Shown in pieces: positions 26,094 through 40,511 of a stretch of 64,000 bases of DNA; positions within the stretch are counted from its first letter, which is position 1, and each line of letters opens with the position of its first letter. The stretch is from Linepithema humile (lineage: Eukaryota; Arthropoda; Insecta; Hymenoptera; Formicidae): the NCBI RefSeq assembly GCF_040581485.1, contig NC_090130.1, positions 1,736,001 through 1,800,000 of the forward strand, read 5' to 3'. A model generated the notes under the pieces. That model made no database searches, was not told the origin of the DNA, and worked only from the letters and a program-made list of their open reading frames with translations. The position numbers and the translations under genes were made by a program.

Positions 26094-28899
26094 GATGTTA
26101 TTTCGTATCCGCTATCCGATCAGTATCAAAATAACGTCCCTAGCTTTTCGGCAAACTCTCCTCTATAATTCATATTCGTGAAATACAGCCACTTCATCAC
26201 GCGCTAATGTAATCCCTTATTTCCCCGAGCGCAAAATTCGCGTGTTTTTTTTTGTATTTTACTTGTTGTGTTCCTGTATGTTCATTAATTTATAAGAGCT
26301 CATGAATAATTCTCGTTTGTATGAAAAGCTTATTAACATAAAAAGTTTAACGCAGTTTGAAAAGTGAACAATATTTATGAATAGAAATGTATAATTTGTG
26401 CAATCGTGTGTTCTCATAATGAAGAAAATTTTAATTTTTTTAAATATAGTTATACAAATAGCTATTTTCCGCTTTCTTACAAATTCTAATCGCTTTTAAT
26501 GTGTGCGTAATCGGTTTAATCTTATATATTTTTATTTATTTATTATATAATATCTTTAACTCCAACAGCAAACTTTCCCACGGTTCTGCGGGACACTGAA
26601 AACAAAACGACTGCGTACACTTTCGTAGCAAAACGGATATCGTTCCGTCTTTTCTTTTTTAACACGATGGCAGACCCGATAATAAAGTTTCGCGAGCAAA
26701 GCCGCGTTTTGCTGCCAACAGCGCGGGGAAAAACTTTTTTTCCGTACTTTCGTTTTGTTTGCGTATCCGAGGACGTGCCGTATAATAACCACGTTATTGT
26801 TACTCCCGTTAGCGACGTCCTTTTTTACGTTAATGCTTATAACACATGTAAAATCAATTTATAAATCTATTAGCACTGTTATTTCAATTCCACGTTAAAT
26901 TAGATGGGATTCTTTTCTTGACATATGCATATATGAAAGGATATTGCATTGTAATAAAAGCTGGAAACATATGAATTATATCATTCAGTATTTTACGGTT
27001 AATGTAGCAAAGGTAAATCAACATTCGCCGATTTCAATCAAAATTAAAATTTATACCATAAAGTTTTGCCCTGCAGAATTTCGTTTTCTGTTTTCCCGTC
27101 TCTTCTAAAATACCAACAGCTGCACGCTACTTTATATATTATGTAAAAAATATTTATCCAAAGGGTTTTATTGGGAAAAATTTCATCATATATTAATCGT
27201 GTCTGAAATACATTTTGAAATTTTCCGGGTCGCATGTTATTAGATCGCGCTTAAGTGACTCTATGTTCACGTTTTTTTTTTCGGTAATCGTGCTTTTGTT
27301 GTTTCAGCTGTATCTCATACCAGTCTACGGTATATTTCCCGTTTGCTTATGTTCGAGAGAGCTTGGTAACCTCGAGCGAATATTTCGCGAAATAATATAG
27401 ACACAACTCAGTAGATGCGCGGTTTTATTAAAGGTTCATGCGGGAGCGCGAGCAGTAAAAATATTAACCAACCAGACGCCAAGTTCACTGGAAACAGACT
27501 GACTCTTTACTGGATTTATTAGAGTTCCGTCAGCAGGAACACTGAAATTTCCGGCGAGTGAGTAGCATCTTTGAATACATATCAATCCCTTTGAATACAC
27601 ATAATCCAATAAAAAATTTCGCGGGTGAAAGATCGCATTTGGAATCGATGGATGTGTACAACGGCATATTGACGAAACGATATCGTAAAAAAGAATATAA
27701 GAAACATTGAGTGATATTTTATGTATGTACGGATCTTGTTTCTTAACATGGGACTCGCGTGTTCGAGAGAATACGTTCGATTCGAGCGTCAATAAATAAT
27801 ATAGAGCTTAATTGTAGCTGTATTTGGTTCTCACGAAACTTTTAGTGTGGAAGATTAATTATTGAATAGAAAAGCTTCTTGTATTTTATATGAATATCCT
27901 AAATCTTTCTTTGTATAGAGATGGTATTGTAAAAAAATTACAATAAAAAATGTTAACGGCAGCATTGAGTGTTTGCATGCGCGTCTCTGTCGTCTGACTA
28001 CGGGCGGACGTTACTACTGAAATCGTCTGCAACGCGAGCACTCTCCAATTATACTATTCATTTATTGCGAATTGTTACTATCGCATTCGTTTCCCTATTA
28101 TATGTGCGCGATACAAGAGTGCATGGATACAGGCGCACAATGCAGATCGACGATATTGCTAAAGGTTATTTTTGCATCTTAATAAAAGTTGCGGAAGTAG
28201 CTTGCCAGAAGGGAATATAACTGAACGCGGAAAGCAGCATTATCATTCACGGAGAAATGCTCGTCGAAAAAGAAGAGAGAAAAAAAACTAAAACTCTTCC
28301 ACTTAAAGTGGAAGAAAAGACATTTTCAGCGACATTTACTTGAAAATACGAGGGCAGACACAAACGGGAAGAAAGAAGGAATCATGGTAACACGCGTAAG
28401 CCGCCTACATGTCGAAATGACGCAGTGCAGTAACATAAAAGTGCATGTTACCTGTCACAAATGCATATCCGACGTGCTATTGTGCGTCTTTGCAATCCAG
28501 CACAATGCATGATTTGTATCTTCCGTAAGCCAACGCGATCGACCCCAAAGGAAGAAATTGTTGCATTGTCGGAAGTTACACTGACATTGCGAATGGACGT
28601 ATGACGTTAGACAGCTTTCTTTTTTATATCCTGAAAATTTTCCGATCCTGTGCGAGACAGCATTATATATGCTGGCACTAACGAGAAACGCTTCTTGCAT
28701 TTCGTATCTGTCGTTTTATTCGCACAAATTCTTCGGCATGAATGTATAATGAACCGCAGACGCGATTTTGTAATAATTCAACTTCGGTCGCAACAATATA
28801 GTAATTTTTCATTTTCTTTCGCGCTCAACTTTTCCCGTTGATCCTGCCTTCGATTATTCTTTCCCCTCCGCATTCTATTTTAAGCAGAATTCTCCTCAC

Positions 28900-29050
28900 C
28901 TTATTTCGCGGTGTACGCATGAGTAATGGCAGCCAATTTGGCAGCTTAGCCTGAGCAAACTTGGGAAAGCCAAGGGAGTGTGCCAAGTGCGTCACAGTGA
29001 CGCGGGTAAACAGATTTCCGCGGACAATGAGAAAGACCATGATGGAGAGA
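28900..29050 (-). CDS. Weak candidate minus-strand coding exon
   Basis: Read on the minus strand, the acceptor CAACTTTCAG lies just right of 29050 and a donor GTGAGG lies just left of 28900. An ATG at 29040 opens 47 codons to the donor in phase 0 (start MVFLIVRGNLFTRVTVTHLA). I see no partner exon on this strand, and the acceptor lies in a short tandem repeat that supplies three equivalent acceptors. It could be an exon of a long non-coding RNA or chance. Confidence 0.12.
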
Positions 29051-29089
29051 CTGAAAGTTGGAGACTGAAAATCTCGAGACTGAAAATAG
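29047..29089. repeat. Three tandem copies of a 14-15 base unit
   Basis: Units start at 29047, 29061 and 29076 and share GAGACTGAAA followed by a variable four or five bases. Read on the minus strand, each unit contains TTTCAGTCTC, giving three spaced potential 3' splice sites. Confidence 0.85.
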
Positions 29090-32000
29090 ATCACTCTACT
29101 CTTGTACACACGTGGAAATTGCAGAATTAATAACAAATGAAGGAAGCATTCCCAAGGCAATAAGCGCGAAAAGATAAATATTGAGCATGATGGTCAGTTT
29201 GCATGTGACTTGTAAAAGTTTAATAAGTAATATACATATTTAATAAATCTTACATTGTGAAATCATATCTCTCAGAAGAAAGAATGGAATTATTAAATAT
29301 TCAACGATTGTTTGTATTTTCTGACTTAATTAAAATTGGTTCAAAATTTCTATTATTATTTTATAATTTACTGCTTAACTACACTGATAGATTTATTTTA
29401 TCATAATTCAAATTTTTATCCAACATCTCTTATTTCGATTTGTTCTAAATTATACTTTCATGAAAAATTGTGTAAAAACAGATATTGAATGGATGGTATT
29501 TGGACGAAGAAAATGAAAAGAGATCGGTATGAATTCAATGAGATGTAATTATTTAATACGCAATTTTGTTCCATATGCGTTATGCAATGGATATTAATTT
29601 CATTTTATTTTATTGGGCACATTATTGTCTCAAGTTCGAACAAATGCGTTAAATGGAGAACACGCGGTTTTATTGTCGCATGAACAAATTCACGTAAACA
29701 ACAAGGTTGATGACAAAACAGCTACAATTAAAAACCATAGTCAAAACCACAGATATTGGAAAATTAATAACGACTAGCATGACGCAACCAATAATCAATA
29801 TTATTCTGAGGATGCCATTTATTCGTTTATTTTTTTTTCTCGTGATTTTTATTTGTTCAACATTGTATAAAAAAAATAGTAACGCGTGGTATCTAGCGCT
29901 TTTACGCATTTAACGCGAATTTGATGTCGGCACGACTCTCGAGCGATTGGATTTATTGCATCAGGAACGCCTACGTCCCTCAGGAATTCTTCCTGATATT
30001 GTTGTTGACTTTTTACATAAATTCCACGCTCATCAGAAACGAGGCCGAATTTAATTTAAAAAATTTTTATAATTTCTCAAGAGCAGCACTTAGCTGTCTT
30101 ATTATAATCGATCTCCTATTAGTTGCGGTTTTTTTCCAGCTTCATCATTATGCAGGAAGGACTTCCGGCGCGGAAGTCTAGAAAGGAGAGGGATGGGATC
30201 ACAAGAAAGATCTTTAGAAGGATAGCATCAGGTCACATTGTCGAGACTTCATAAATTCTGTAACACTCTCACCGATGCATTCTCGTGGCTACACGAAACT
30301 TTCCCGAAGTATTCTCTCGAGCTAAAAGTTTTCGCGCGGAAAACTTCGGATGGTTGCAATTCTGACATTTACAAACACCTGCAATTGCAACGTATCGGAT
30401 ACAATTCGCATTCATCTATGATGATTCTCGCTGGCACGCCACCGACGACGGAAATACGTTTTCACCGGAAATTCCATGAAGTTGAAATGTCAAGATAAAA
30501 TGCGTCTCTTTGAGATCTGAGTGAAGTTAACGTATTCCTCCGACATTTTTACGATATTTGCCATATTATTATGCATTACATAAGTCGTTTATTGCGTCAG
30601 AAAGTTCGTGAAGTATTAAATACCAGTTCCTTTTACAAATTTGAAATTCTAATCAATATTTAATATAATTTCGACGTGACTTGCTAGCAGTCTTTTCAAC
30701 TGTGATATGAAATTTGCAATAATCTGAAAATAGAACTGAAAAATTTAACTACTAAGTCATAAACGATAAACGTAACGTAACGCAACAATTTCCGTTTCAT
30801 TTTTGCGCGATGGAATGCGGTTTATTTAATTTATGTGCGAGTGATGGTCGCGATAACTTAAAAGTGTTCTCATGCAATTTCAAGTTATCTCGAAATCTCT
30901 TTGTATTCATTGAAGAGAAAGGGAGAAAGATGAAGATGGGTCGATGTATATATACGGAAACATAAGTTGACGCCAAAGAGATAGAGACCGCAGGACGAAG
31001 GGTAACTTTATGTCGTCTAGATAGAGGATAGAATTTACGGTTATTCTGGCTTGCTGCCATTGTTTCGCGCTGTATTCCTGTAGATTTCCGCAAATGACGT
31101 AACCCGAGTCGATCAATAGCATGTTACTGTACTTCAATCTGTTTATAAATAAAATATTCAATGTAAATTTGCTCTGCTCATACATTCTGGATGCTAGGCA
31201 TGCATAAATTTGCATTCTGCAAAAAAACACGATTATAAAATATTATATAATCAGATTTACAAACGATGTACTGCATTATTATCATTCCAACACTCAAATG
31301 CAGTTTAAATGATGTTTATTCAGCTTTATTTGCATACCAGTGCGATTCGATAATAAACCGAGATGATGTCGAAGCACGAGTATAAAGGATTTTCGAATTA
31401 TTATGAGTATGTGTACAACTGCATTATTCGGCAATGCTCTCCTTCTCGGCATTCGTTCATGAATCTGTTAGAACTGCCAGGGGCACTCGTTTTCGAGATG
31501 TTCGGACGAGGTCGTCATTGTGCTCGCCACAATGCACGTACTCCATTATCGTGAACCTAATGTCGCAAGAATCCGACGCCGTTTATCAGATGGACAAAGA
31601 ACGCTGTAAATCGTCGCATTTTTATTCAAAACCCCGAATTGCCCTAGAAGCGTAACGTATCTTCAAAAACATGTATTAAATATCATTTTATTTTAATAAA
31701 AAATTCCGCTGCCGTAATTCATTCCCGTTGCCGCGTGCAGTTTTCACCGAATGATGAAAATTGATGAGTGCACGAAATAGCGATTTCTCATAACATTCTT
31801 TCGAAGTATCCAATCAGGCAGGATTCTGTCATAAAATCTCGTCTCATCTATCTCAGATCATTGTTGCAGTTGCTATGCAACGGCAGTAACGCGGTTACAA
31901 AGTAGGGTAACGGCATCATAAAAAAAAAAGAGTCTCCCGGATGGAATGGCGAGCGGCCGATTTCCGCATGTAAGCCGCAGTTAGAAGTTCGTCATCGCGG

Positions 32001-35000
32001 TGGCTCATCTCCCGGATTGGCACGAGTTTTACGACGGCAAAATTTCCTTTCGCGAGAAGGAGATAGACTTCGTCGAAGGAAAATCCCGTTCCAATGGCGT
32101 CGTCGGATTTCTAATCCATCGATACATCAGAGTTACCGCCACCGATGGCCCTGTATTTGTTCAAATCCGTATCCCGTGTTATCGTATGCGTTTCTGGTGC
32201 GTGCACGCGCATTGTAAGTTTTAAGCAGCTTACGCAGGGATAGATGTTGCATCGAAAATACAGAAAATAGTTTTCACTGCTAAGAAGATATCGCGAAAAA
32301 TTGCATATCTGTTAAAAATACTTTTCATAAAAATTAGATTGGTCAATAAAGTTGCATTATTCAGCGAGTTTTTATATTTACGATAGAACAAACCACTTTT
32401 CTCAAGGGAATAAAAAGTGTACTATATTTCAATTACTAGAAATAAGTACACTTAATTTTTGATATTGTATTTTACTTCAAGACGATCACTTTTTGTCACG
32501 CGACGCGCCGTTTCTCTGGGGTTTGTGTATTATTTTTGCAACAGATATTTATCAATTCTTTGTTAGAGGATGACGATTGCGGATATAGGAAGATCTAAAT
32601 GACTGGAAGTTACATCAATATAACGGGACAAGGTCTGTTTTAGAATGCATCCGATATCCTCGACATTTCTGCAAGATATTTGTGTATACATCGGCGCTGA
32701 GTGAGGCGTTTGAATTTTACACGTCGATGAATTACACAATCGAGGTGTATTTTAAAACATCGCTCCGATACCTATCCACGAAAAGCGTGAATGTCGAGAC
32801 TTTCTTAAAATAAACGAGCAACTTCGTTTAATTAAAATAATGCTGCGAAAAACTGATGCTTTTGAAAGTATTGTCAAACCATAGCAGGGACATTTTTAAT
32901 TCTACACTTGACGAACGCAGCATTTCAATTTTTTCTGGTATGCTAACTAAAAAAAGCAATTTGTGTACGACGGACATCAAATTTGTTACGCGGGCATAAA
33001 ATTCTGCTGTTCGGCAACAAATAAAGATGGTACACGATCCAGAAGAGTTATAACTCTGAACGACGCGGTCGAAAGCAACCCCCGAGGTGCATCAATTCCA
33101 TTAGTCGCGACCCCTCGACGCACATTCAGCCCCTTCAGCCGAGGCACAGTTACATCGAGGAAAACACCCTCGAGGCTTTCGAACATCCTTGGAGAAATCT
33201 ATTGGGACAACTTAACATAGGGGACATAGAGATCGGATGTGGCCGGCGTGTAAAGTATTGTATGTGTCGTTCTTTGTTTTTGGATTATTTATCGCGGTGA
33301 TCATTGAAGCTATCTGTTAAATTATAAGTGATAAACAGTAAAAAAATATTACATTACCTTTCAATCGTTATCTGTTTTTTTTTTAAATAACATTTAATTA
33401 TTTCCGTAAAAGATCGCAAAGTTTAACAACTCGGCTTATTAGCTTCTCGCGTCCGTTGTCCTCGCGGCTAATTAAGTGAATTTTTAAAAAGAAGAACATC
33501 ATCGCGCTCCAAATGAATACATTTGCGGAGGCGCCGCCGCCTTCGCAAGCAGGATGGTCGGTTATTGCTTCCACTCGAAACTTTCCGCAAAGTTTGCTTT
33601 CGTCGGCTATGGTAATTTTGCTGTAGTCGGATTCATCTGCGGAATCGTGCTTCTCTTTTGGCCGGATTGAATCTCTTTTATAAGCGCGAATAATACCGTG
33701 TCGCGACGCGAGAGCAAACTTCTGCAATAATCAATGGCACGGCAAATAGACGAAGACTGAAGTACATTTGCTACTGGGAAGTACACGAAAATTGAGATAA
33801 TATTTAGATAACATCACATTGTGATGCTGTAATACAACAAAATGTAAATTCCGACTCCGGCGTTGTCCTGTTCTCGACTAACTATGCGACGTATTCAGTG
33901 ATGAGACGAATAACCTTACAGAGAGGAATATGCAAATTACAGAGTTTCCAGCTAAGTGCGAGGTCGTGTAATGAATTCGAATCTCATTTAACGTATAATT
34001 TCCAGCAACATTTATCACAAAATCTAATATCGCTTGCGGATAAAATGGCATAAATTCCTCGCGTTATAGTGTCTTTAACTAAATAACACGCATACTTTGT
34101 CTGCAAATGTATTATATTAGATATAACGCTCAAGTTGTTGCGTTATTTAATAATATCATTTCTTTTTATCGTTAAAATTGTTTAATTACATGAATTATTA
34201 CAAGAGTAGAGAATGGCAAAATAATTTTCTGATTATACGTAAATAATATGAGAGTAATTTATTAATTTATTAACGTGAACGAATTGTTATTTCCCGCTCC
34301 CTTGTTATTATCCACCAAATGTTCGAACAACATACGTGTTATACGATGGTCGGGCTTACACAACGAATTGACTACTAGTTCGGTTGATGGCGTACAAGCC
34401 ATCAGATATGTCGGGCGAAGGAGCGTTTTGTTTCCTAAATTACGGCCGGTGATTTACTTGAAGGATATACGAGGACGGAGGACGAGAATTCTCCTTCAAG
34501 GGATGAGAATGGGAGTAAAATGATAGCTGCGACATAAATGTTCTGTAATATAATACAGGATTTTCATAAATTTCGATATCTTTGCGAGGCAAGCGAAGTA
34601 TGTATATAATATTGTGAAGTTCTTTTCATTTCAACTGTTATGATTTCATAAATGGATGAGATTAATGGATTTTGATTTATAATAAGTCGAAATATAGTGT
34701 TGCATTATTTGTTAACAGTCTAACGTGCAATAATAACAAGACGAAACAGTTTTAATACTGCTTCCATAATAATGAAAGCAATATTTTTGTTCTGCGCCAC
34801 TAAATGAAAACAAAAAGTCATTAATAAATAAAGATCCCAATTTTAAATATTTAATTACTTTTTTACTTTTAACTTATCAAATTACAAATTAATTTTATTC
34901 CTGTATTTATCTTATTTTATGATTTATGATCATTTACATAATCAACCTTCTTCCGACAGTTTTGGCTCTGAAATTGGACTACATTTTAATTTATAGAAAC

Positions 35001-38000
35001 TCTGCTGATTATTCTCGATAGACGAATTCAAGAATCTATGATTAATTACCCTTCAAGATGCATTATATATGTACACGAAGCAGCGTCAAGGGTATCATTT
35101 CTTTGTGAAACTACCTTCAAGTGGTACTTGAAGCGCTCCTTAAGGGCCATGATGCTTGTCAAACGGCTCATTACCTCTTTTATTCGACGCAGACTATTAA
35201 GAAAAAAATTCACCCTCAAATATCTTTTCATTCGTTGCGATTACGGAGTTTAAAAAGAGAAAATACTAACTGCGAAAAACACCTTTATTATTTTCTTAAT
35301 ACTGAGCAAAACGACAAAGATAATTGATGCAATAAAATTAAAGAAAATATTTCTTATTCGACCTAGAAAAAGAGTTTCAAAGAGGAATATCAAGTAAATT
35401 TTAAATGAACAGAAAGCTATCGACAGCTCATGCTTAATAAATCACTTTAACTGACAAGAATTTTTACTTTTCCGATAGATATTAGTTACAATCTTTTCTT
35501 TATTTTCAACGCTATAGCGATATTTCTTTTTTATGTTAACTGTGCACTTTGCTTATATCTTATCTGAAAGTCCTATTTGAAAATGTCTAAAATGTCTGTC
35601 TAATTATCCACGTGATAACTTATCTCTTATTTGTAACTTCTCTTCCGTAGATTTAAACGGACGCTAGTTAATTCTATCCCTCGTAAGAACCAAGAGCGTT
35701 TTTCCTTGGCGTACATACGTCAGCTACGATCCATTCGTTTTACGCTGGCGGCAGTGTTTAATTTGCATCCTTCGCGTTCCGAAAATCCACTACTGGCCGC
35801 AAATTTCCCGTTACGCAGCTCAAAGTTCTAGCGCGTTGAAAGTTCCTTCGCTGGACGAAGGAAAAATGTGTACGAGGAAACGGCTGGTTATGACCGTTCC
35901 GCACCGTCTGTTTTATATTTCCGTCGGTATAGTGGGTCATAAGCTCGTTTTTTTCCAACAGCGCGTCTTTCAGATACACGCGTATCTCGCAAAGTTGAGA
36001 TAAATGCGTCGATTCGATACGTCGGATAAAAAAAATACATCGGAACAACGTTCGAGAGTAGAGCAACATGACGAAAGTACGTGTAATTTCCACCGCGATG
36101 TAACTTGGCCCATCAGAATTTTCTTTTCCTTTTTCCCGCAATACCAATCGATTTTCTCCGTGCCAATTTCTGCGCTTATCAGAAACTCCGTAATATCTTT
36201 ATTACTTCTTTGAAGCTTTTTATATTAACCACCGTCTGTGTGATCTTATGAGATCTGTGTTATCTATTAATAATTAGATATAAAACTTCAAAATATTGTA
36301 TTCCGAGGATACTAATTGTATCGACAATTGTATCTACAATTTGTGCTCTGTTGTTCTCATTTTATATTCATTTTCTAAGATTTGACTTCCTTTAGAAGTT
36401 CTCTTCGCCTTTATTTTCATATTATTATTTCTCTTATCTTGAGTGACATCTGAAATTGCTTTTGTAGGAGTTGGAAACGCAACGGAGTTTAGGTATTAAT
36501 ATCCGCATTCTCTTTGAACGTCCCCAAGGCCTACCTGTCATATCAGATTATGTCAATACCGATAGGGAATCATATTCGTAGGTTGCGTTCAAGAATGTTA
36601 TGTATTTCTGTTGCAAAAGGGAAGAATATTCGCATTGTTAAGACTTATATAATTTGAAATAATTTTTTACAGTACACTTTTCTATATTAATATGTATTCT
36701 ATATTAATATTTATATGTACGATATTTTGACAACATTACTTTGATAAGTACGTAGATTTAATTAAATATTGTTTGTTTTTTAAATGCATATTTTATATTT
36801 CTAGAAAATAGAGTTTTGTTACAAAAATAAAAAATAATAATTTTAAAACAAGAAAGAAGACAATGCATTTTTCTTGGTTATTATATTTTAAAAATATTTG
36901 AAAAAATGTTTAATATTACAATTTATTTGTTATTGAAAAATAAATTATTTTGTGGCAATAACAATTAGAGAGTAACGAAAAAAAGATAAAAACTGAAGGA
37001 TAGCACTAGTAAGGTCAAACATTGCGTATTATTTTTGGGGGAAAAAATATATATCTCTCACAAAAGTAAACGCAATTTTTTTCCGATACTATGGCGCAAT
37101 GGTACACGAATATACAATATTTTTGGGCGACCAGTAATCTCGCCAGTTATTGGCGTGGAGTTTCGAGTAAAGTGTAATTTCTGTACCGGATAACAAGAGC
37201 TGCGTTTCTGCTTTTGAAATTAAAACAATTCCACGAAATCTATTATTATACGAACTTATTCAGAAAAATACGCAGCTTTTGAAAAACACATTTCTTTTAA
37301 TTAAAAAGTTAAATATTCCATAAACTTTGCATTAAACTGTTTCTTATTTATTCTTGCTCGACATTATTATGACATTCTACTTCGGGCGCTGGTGCCGACA
37401 TGTATATTACGGAAATGAACGTAAGTACTGCTGTTGTACTTCCTCTCGTCAGTACTCAGACGAACAATGAAAATAGCAAGAGAGAAATTGTACTTGCGCT
37501 GCGCGAGAGAGGCGCGTTTAAGAAATCGAGCGCGGAGTGAGGCAAAAAAAGTGGAGATTAAGGAGAGAAGAGACGGCATCCCTTATCTTGTAACGGTAGC
37601 GGGCATCGCGTAGGGACGGCGCGGAGAGTCACATTAAGAGATAAAAGATTCCCCAGTTGTGTGGAATTTACGACCAGTTTCGCCGGCGCTCGACTCACGT
37701 TTGACAATTACAAAAAAATTCTTTCGCCTGAATTTTATCGGCGTTAAGTGTAAAATTCATGCCCGCGCGCCGCACTGCCCCAACAGAACGATAAAGTAAT
37801 TACAGAGAATGTAATAACGGTCGGGCTGATTTATAAGAAGAATAATTGGAGCGATTATCACAGCGCCGAGGAGGAGGAGCGTAGCAGAGAGGACAAAAAG
37901 TTGACTGTAATCGCAGTAATTGATAAAATAGCTCTATTTATAATCCAAAGCGCTTGACCACTACGTTTCTGTAGATAAAAGTCATATCAGCTGCGTTTAA

Positions 38001-38243
38001 TGTTTGTTCATGTTTCATGTTTCCTCGCGTGCATACTCGCTGAGTAATGAAGAGGGAAATGAGCGCTCTGCTGCAGAATTGGCGGTGGTAGAGAATCTTT
38101 TATTTTACCATTAGCGTTGCGGCAATGGTTGCAATAAAACTTAAGTTACAACGTTCTAACGTTCTAAAGCGACTCTGGCGTTTTGTGGCGCGCGGTTGTT
38201 TGCCCGCCGCTCGTGTTTGCTCTCTTGTGGTCCACGGCGCAGT

Positions 38244-38315
38244 ACATATGCACATATGTGCCATATATGCTCCTTCATGCATATGCAAGTCGGTCACATT
38301 ATGCATTTGTCGCAT
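38244..38315. promoter_or_regulatory. Cluster of CATATG and ATGCAT palindromes
   Basis: Within about 70 bases there are repeated CATATG cores, a perfect 12-base palindrome GCACATATGTGC (38250-38261), GCATATGC (38279-38286), part of a wider ATGCATATGCAA, and another ATGCAT downstream. CATATG fits the E-box form CANNTG, and ATGCATATGC resembles POU-factor sites. It lies about 500 bases upstream of exon 38805. A regulatory role is inference only. Confidence 0.25.
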
Positions 38316-38804
38316 GTGCTACGCGTAGTCGTCAAATTGCGTCGCGTCGAGTTACCATGCGGACGCGAATGTAATCTCCGTAGATCTCGCGGAACAGAAT
38401 GAATTTTCGACGTATGGAAAAAAAAGTATTCCGAACGAGAATGGCCGTCGCGATAACGCATGCCGGCACAAATGTATTATTTCGCGGCTCGCTAAAATAC
38501 TTTCGACGTTTATGGCGCTTTGTCGATCGGTGACTGTTCGTTTAATTATCACCGTCTATTCATATGTGGAAATCAAGTTTGCATATTCCATGCTTAACAG
38601 ATCAAAAGCCTTCGGCTTGCTTTTTCAATGTTCAATTACAGTTTGCTTAACATAAAACAAAAATGTGTTCCTTTAAATCTGTAATCTTAATTAATTCGTG
38701 AACTCTCTCTCTTTTAACTTGGGTTTATAGAAACGATGGTATAAAAAACAAAATATTATTGACGTTCAACAAAGGAAAATATTTGTTACATGCTATTGTT
38801 GCAG

Positions 38805-38915
38805 GGTCGAGAAAAACAGAACATCTGAATGATGTGAGAGGAATATATGGACGGACACCAAACGGACTGGGCAGACTCGGCGAAATCACGAACACGTGGC
38901 GGGACGTGAAGCGGG
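38805..38915 (+). CDS. Exon of the long plus-strand gene, phase 1 to 1
   Basis: The acceptor TGCTATTGTTGCAG ends at 38804, and the donor GTGAGT starts at 38916. The 111-base exon is open only in the frame entered in phase 1; the other two frames hit TGA within about 30 bases. It reads GSRKTEHLNDVRGIYGRTPN near its start (first codon split) and ends NTWRDVKR. The trailing G plus CG from exon 40512 makes GCG (Ala) and continues in frame. At 37 codons it is symmetric, so skipping it would keep the frame. No domain is recognised. Confidence 0.55.
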
Positions 38916-40511
38916 GTGAGTCGATAAATCAAGCTTCAGCCTACGCCTGTAATTTTATTTAGCAAGCTATTTTCTAGAGCCACAATATAACGCGCCATAA
39001 TTTTTTACATTTACAATAGAAATGCTACATTTAACACAACGACGTGCGGAGATCAACGATTTTACATTGCCGTGTTTATTTTTAATTTCTCCATCTTTAA
39101 ATTATATTTAATCACTGCTCATTCCGCAGCATTTTTATTCTGCAGTTTATAAACTCGTGGATAAAAATAGAAAATTATTACCATGAGAGTGAATTGTATA
39201 AGGATTACAGTTAGTTTTTAACGAAAACAAATTGTGTATACAATTAGCGATATTGCATTAATTTATAAACTGCCACTATTAAAATACCACGTGCGCTTTT
39301 AATTTTTATTTTTATTCAGTTAGATTATAATGCTACATTTTCAGTGGAAAAAATTTAATAGAAAAATCGTATCTTTGATTAGAGGCCATGAAAAACTACA
39401 ATGGTGAAGATAAATGAGACCCAATAAATAAAATTTTGTGCGATCTGAGTCTCCTTGAACGCGTTGTATATAAGCGTTCGAATTTCACCTCACGTACGTA
39501 TCACATGGTAACCCAGATGACGGATGGGGAACGGAAAGAGCGGCGATCGTTCAGCGAAACTTCAATTTCCAAGTTTGAGATAAATTTTGCTTCTTATGAA
39601 CTTTTGTTTTAACGAATAAAATCGTCTCGACAAACGCTTCTCGCTGAAAGCTTCGACAAATTTCAACATGTTGTCAAACGATCTTCGAAACTTTATATTA
39701 AAAGGAAATATTTATTTTCCGATTAACTTTATAAATGTGGTTTCTTTTAAAAAAATTGTAAGATATCTAATTATAAAGTAAATTTAAGAAAGTATAGATA
39801 CATATTTAAATGAGATTTTCAAACGCTTATTTATCGAGAAACGCAAATAGCGAGACTGTATGTCAGAGAAAATCGCGTACCTGTTCTATTTAATAACGGA
39901 AACAAAAATGTTCGCAAAAAGTCTTATGAAATTAAATCAAGAACGGAAGCAGTGCAAGCTAGGTCAGACACTCTTGATCCTTTTTGTCCTGAAACGGTTA
40001 GAGCAGTGCTCCGGTAGCTTGCCAAATTCCCTAAGGACTCCGCATCTCCTATAAATATGTATGGTGGCGTCTCCAATTTCCTGGGAAAGAGCTATCGAAT
40101 GCCAAGCGGACTACATCGCCTGAAAATGCTAAGCAAGCTCCGCAATGTGCCGTAATTATACCACAATTATACTAGCGGGGTTATTTAATTAGAAATTCCT
40201 TTCTGAAAATCCACTTGTGAATTCTTTTTGCTATTAACATTCTTAATTCCAAGTTATTCCGATTAAACTTACATCGCAATTTCATCTCGCAAAGTGATAG
40301 GGAAAACGAAGAATGATGGTTTATTCGTCTAGATTTGATACCAAATCATCTACATGAGAAAAGTGTACGAATAGTTACGATAAATGTAGTTAAAAATTTG
40401 CGCGACATTTGCTGCAAGAAACAGATATACATTTGTTCCTCACAATATAAAGATAAATTTATTCGATTTAAAAGTGCAAGATGTAATCTGTTATTTTCTG
40501 CCTTTTTTTAG
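38916..40511 (+). other. Intron between exons 38805 and 40512
   Basis: 1596 bases with GTGAGT at the left and CCTTTTTTTAG at the right. It is AT-rich with no supported gene inside. A 64-codon open frame at 39860-40054 has no splice signals. Confidence 0.55.

Larger units (their letters stand above)
22479..38804. other. Long non-coding stretch (putative intron)
   Basis: No firm exon. It holds a CT microsatellite (26063-26093), a possible minus-strand exon at 28900-29050 next to a short tandem repeat, an open frame with a perfect donor at 32214 (discussed in the findings), an AT-rich tract near 36690-36960, a CpG-rich tract at 37480-37800 and a CATATG-rich palindrome cluster at 38244-38315. 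Several 60-130 codon frames on both strands lack splice or family support. Confidence 0.5.

Noticed and set aside
28837..28848. GTTGATCCTGCC, identical to a conserved block at the 5' end of 18S rRNA
   Set aside because: Only 12 bases match and the flanks on both sides differ from rRNA, so it is a chance match.
29921..30181. 86-codon frame with two hydrophobic stretches
   Set aside because: It could look like a small membrane protein, but there is no promoter, splice or family evidence. Phe/Leu/Ile-rich frames are common in AT-rich DNA.
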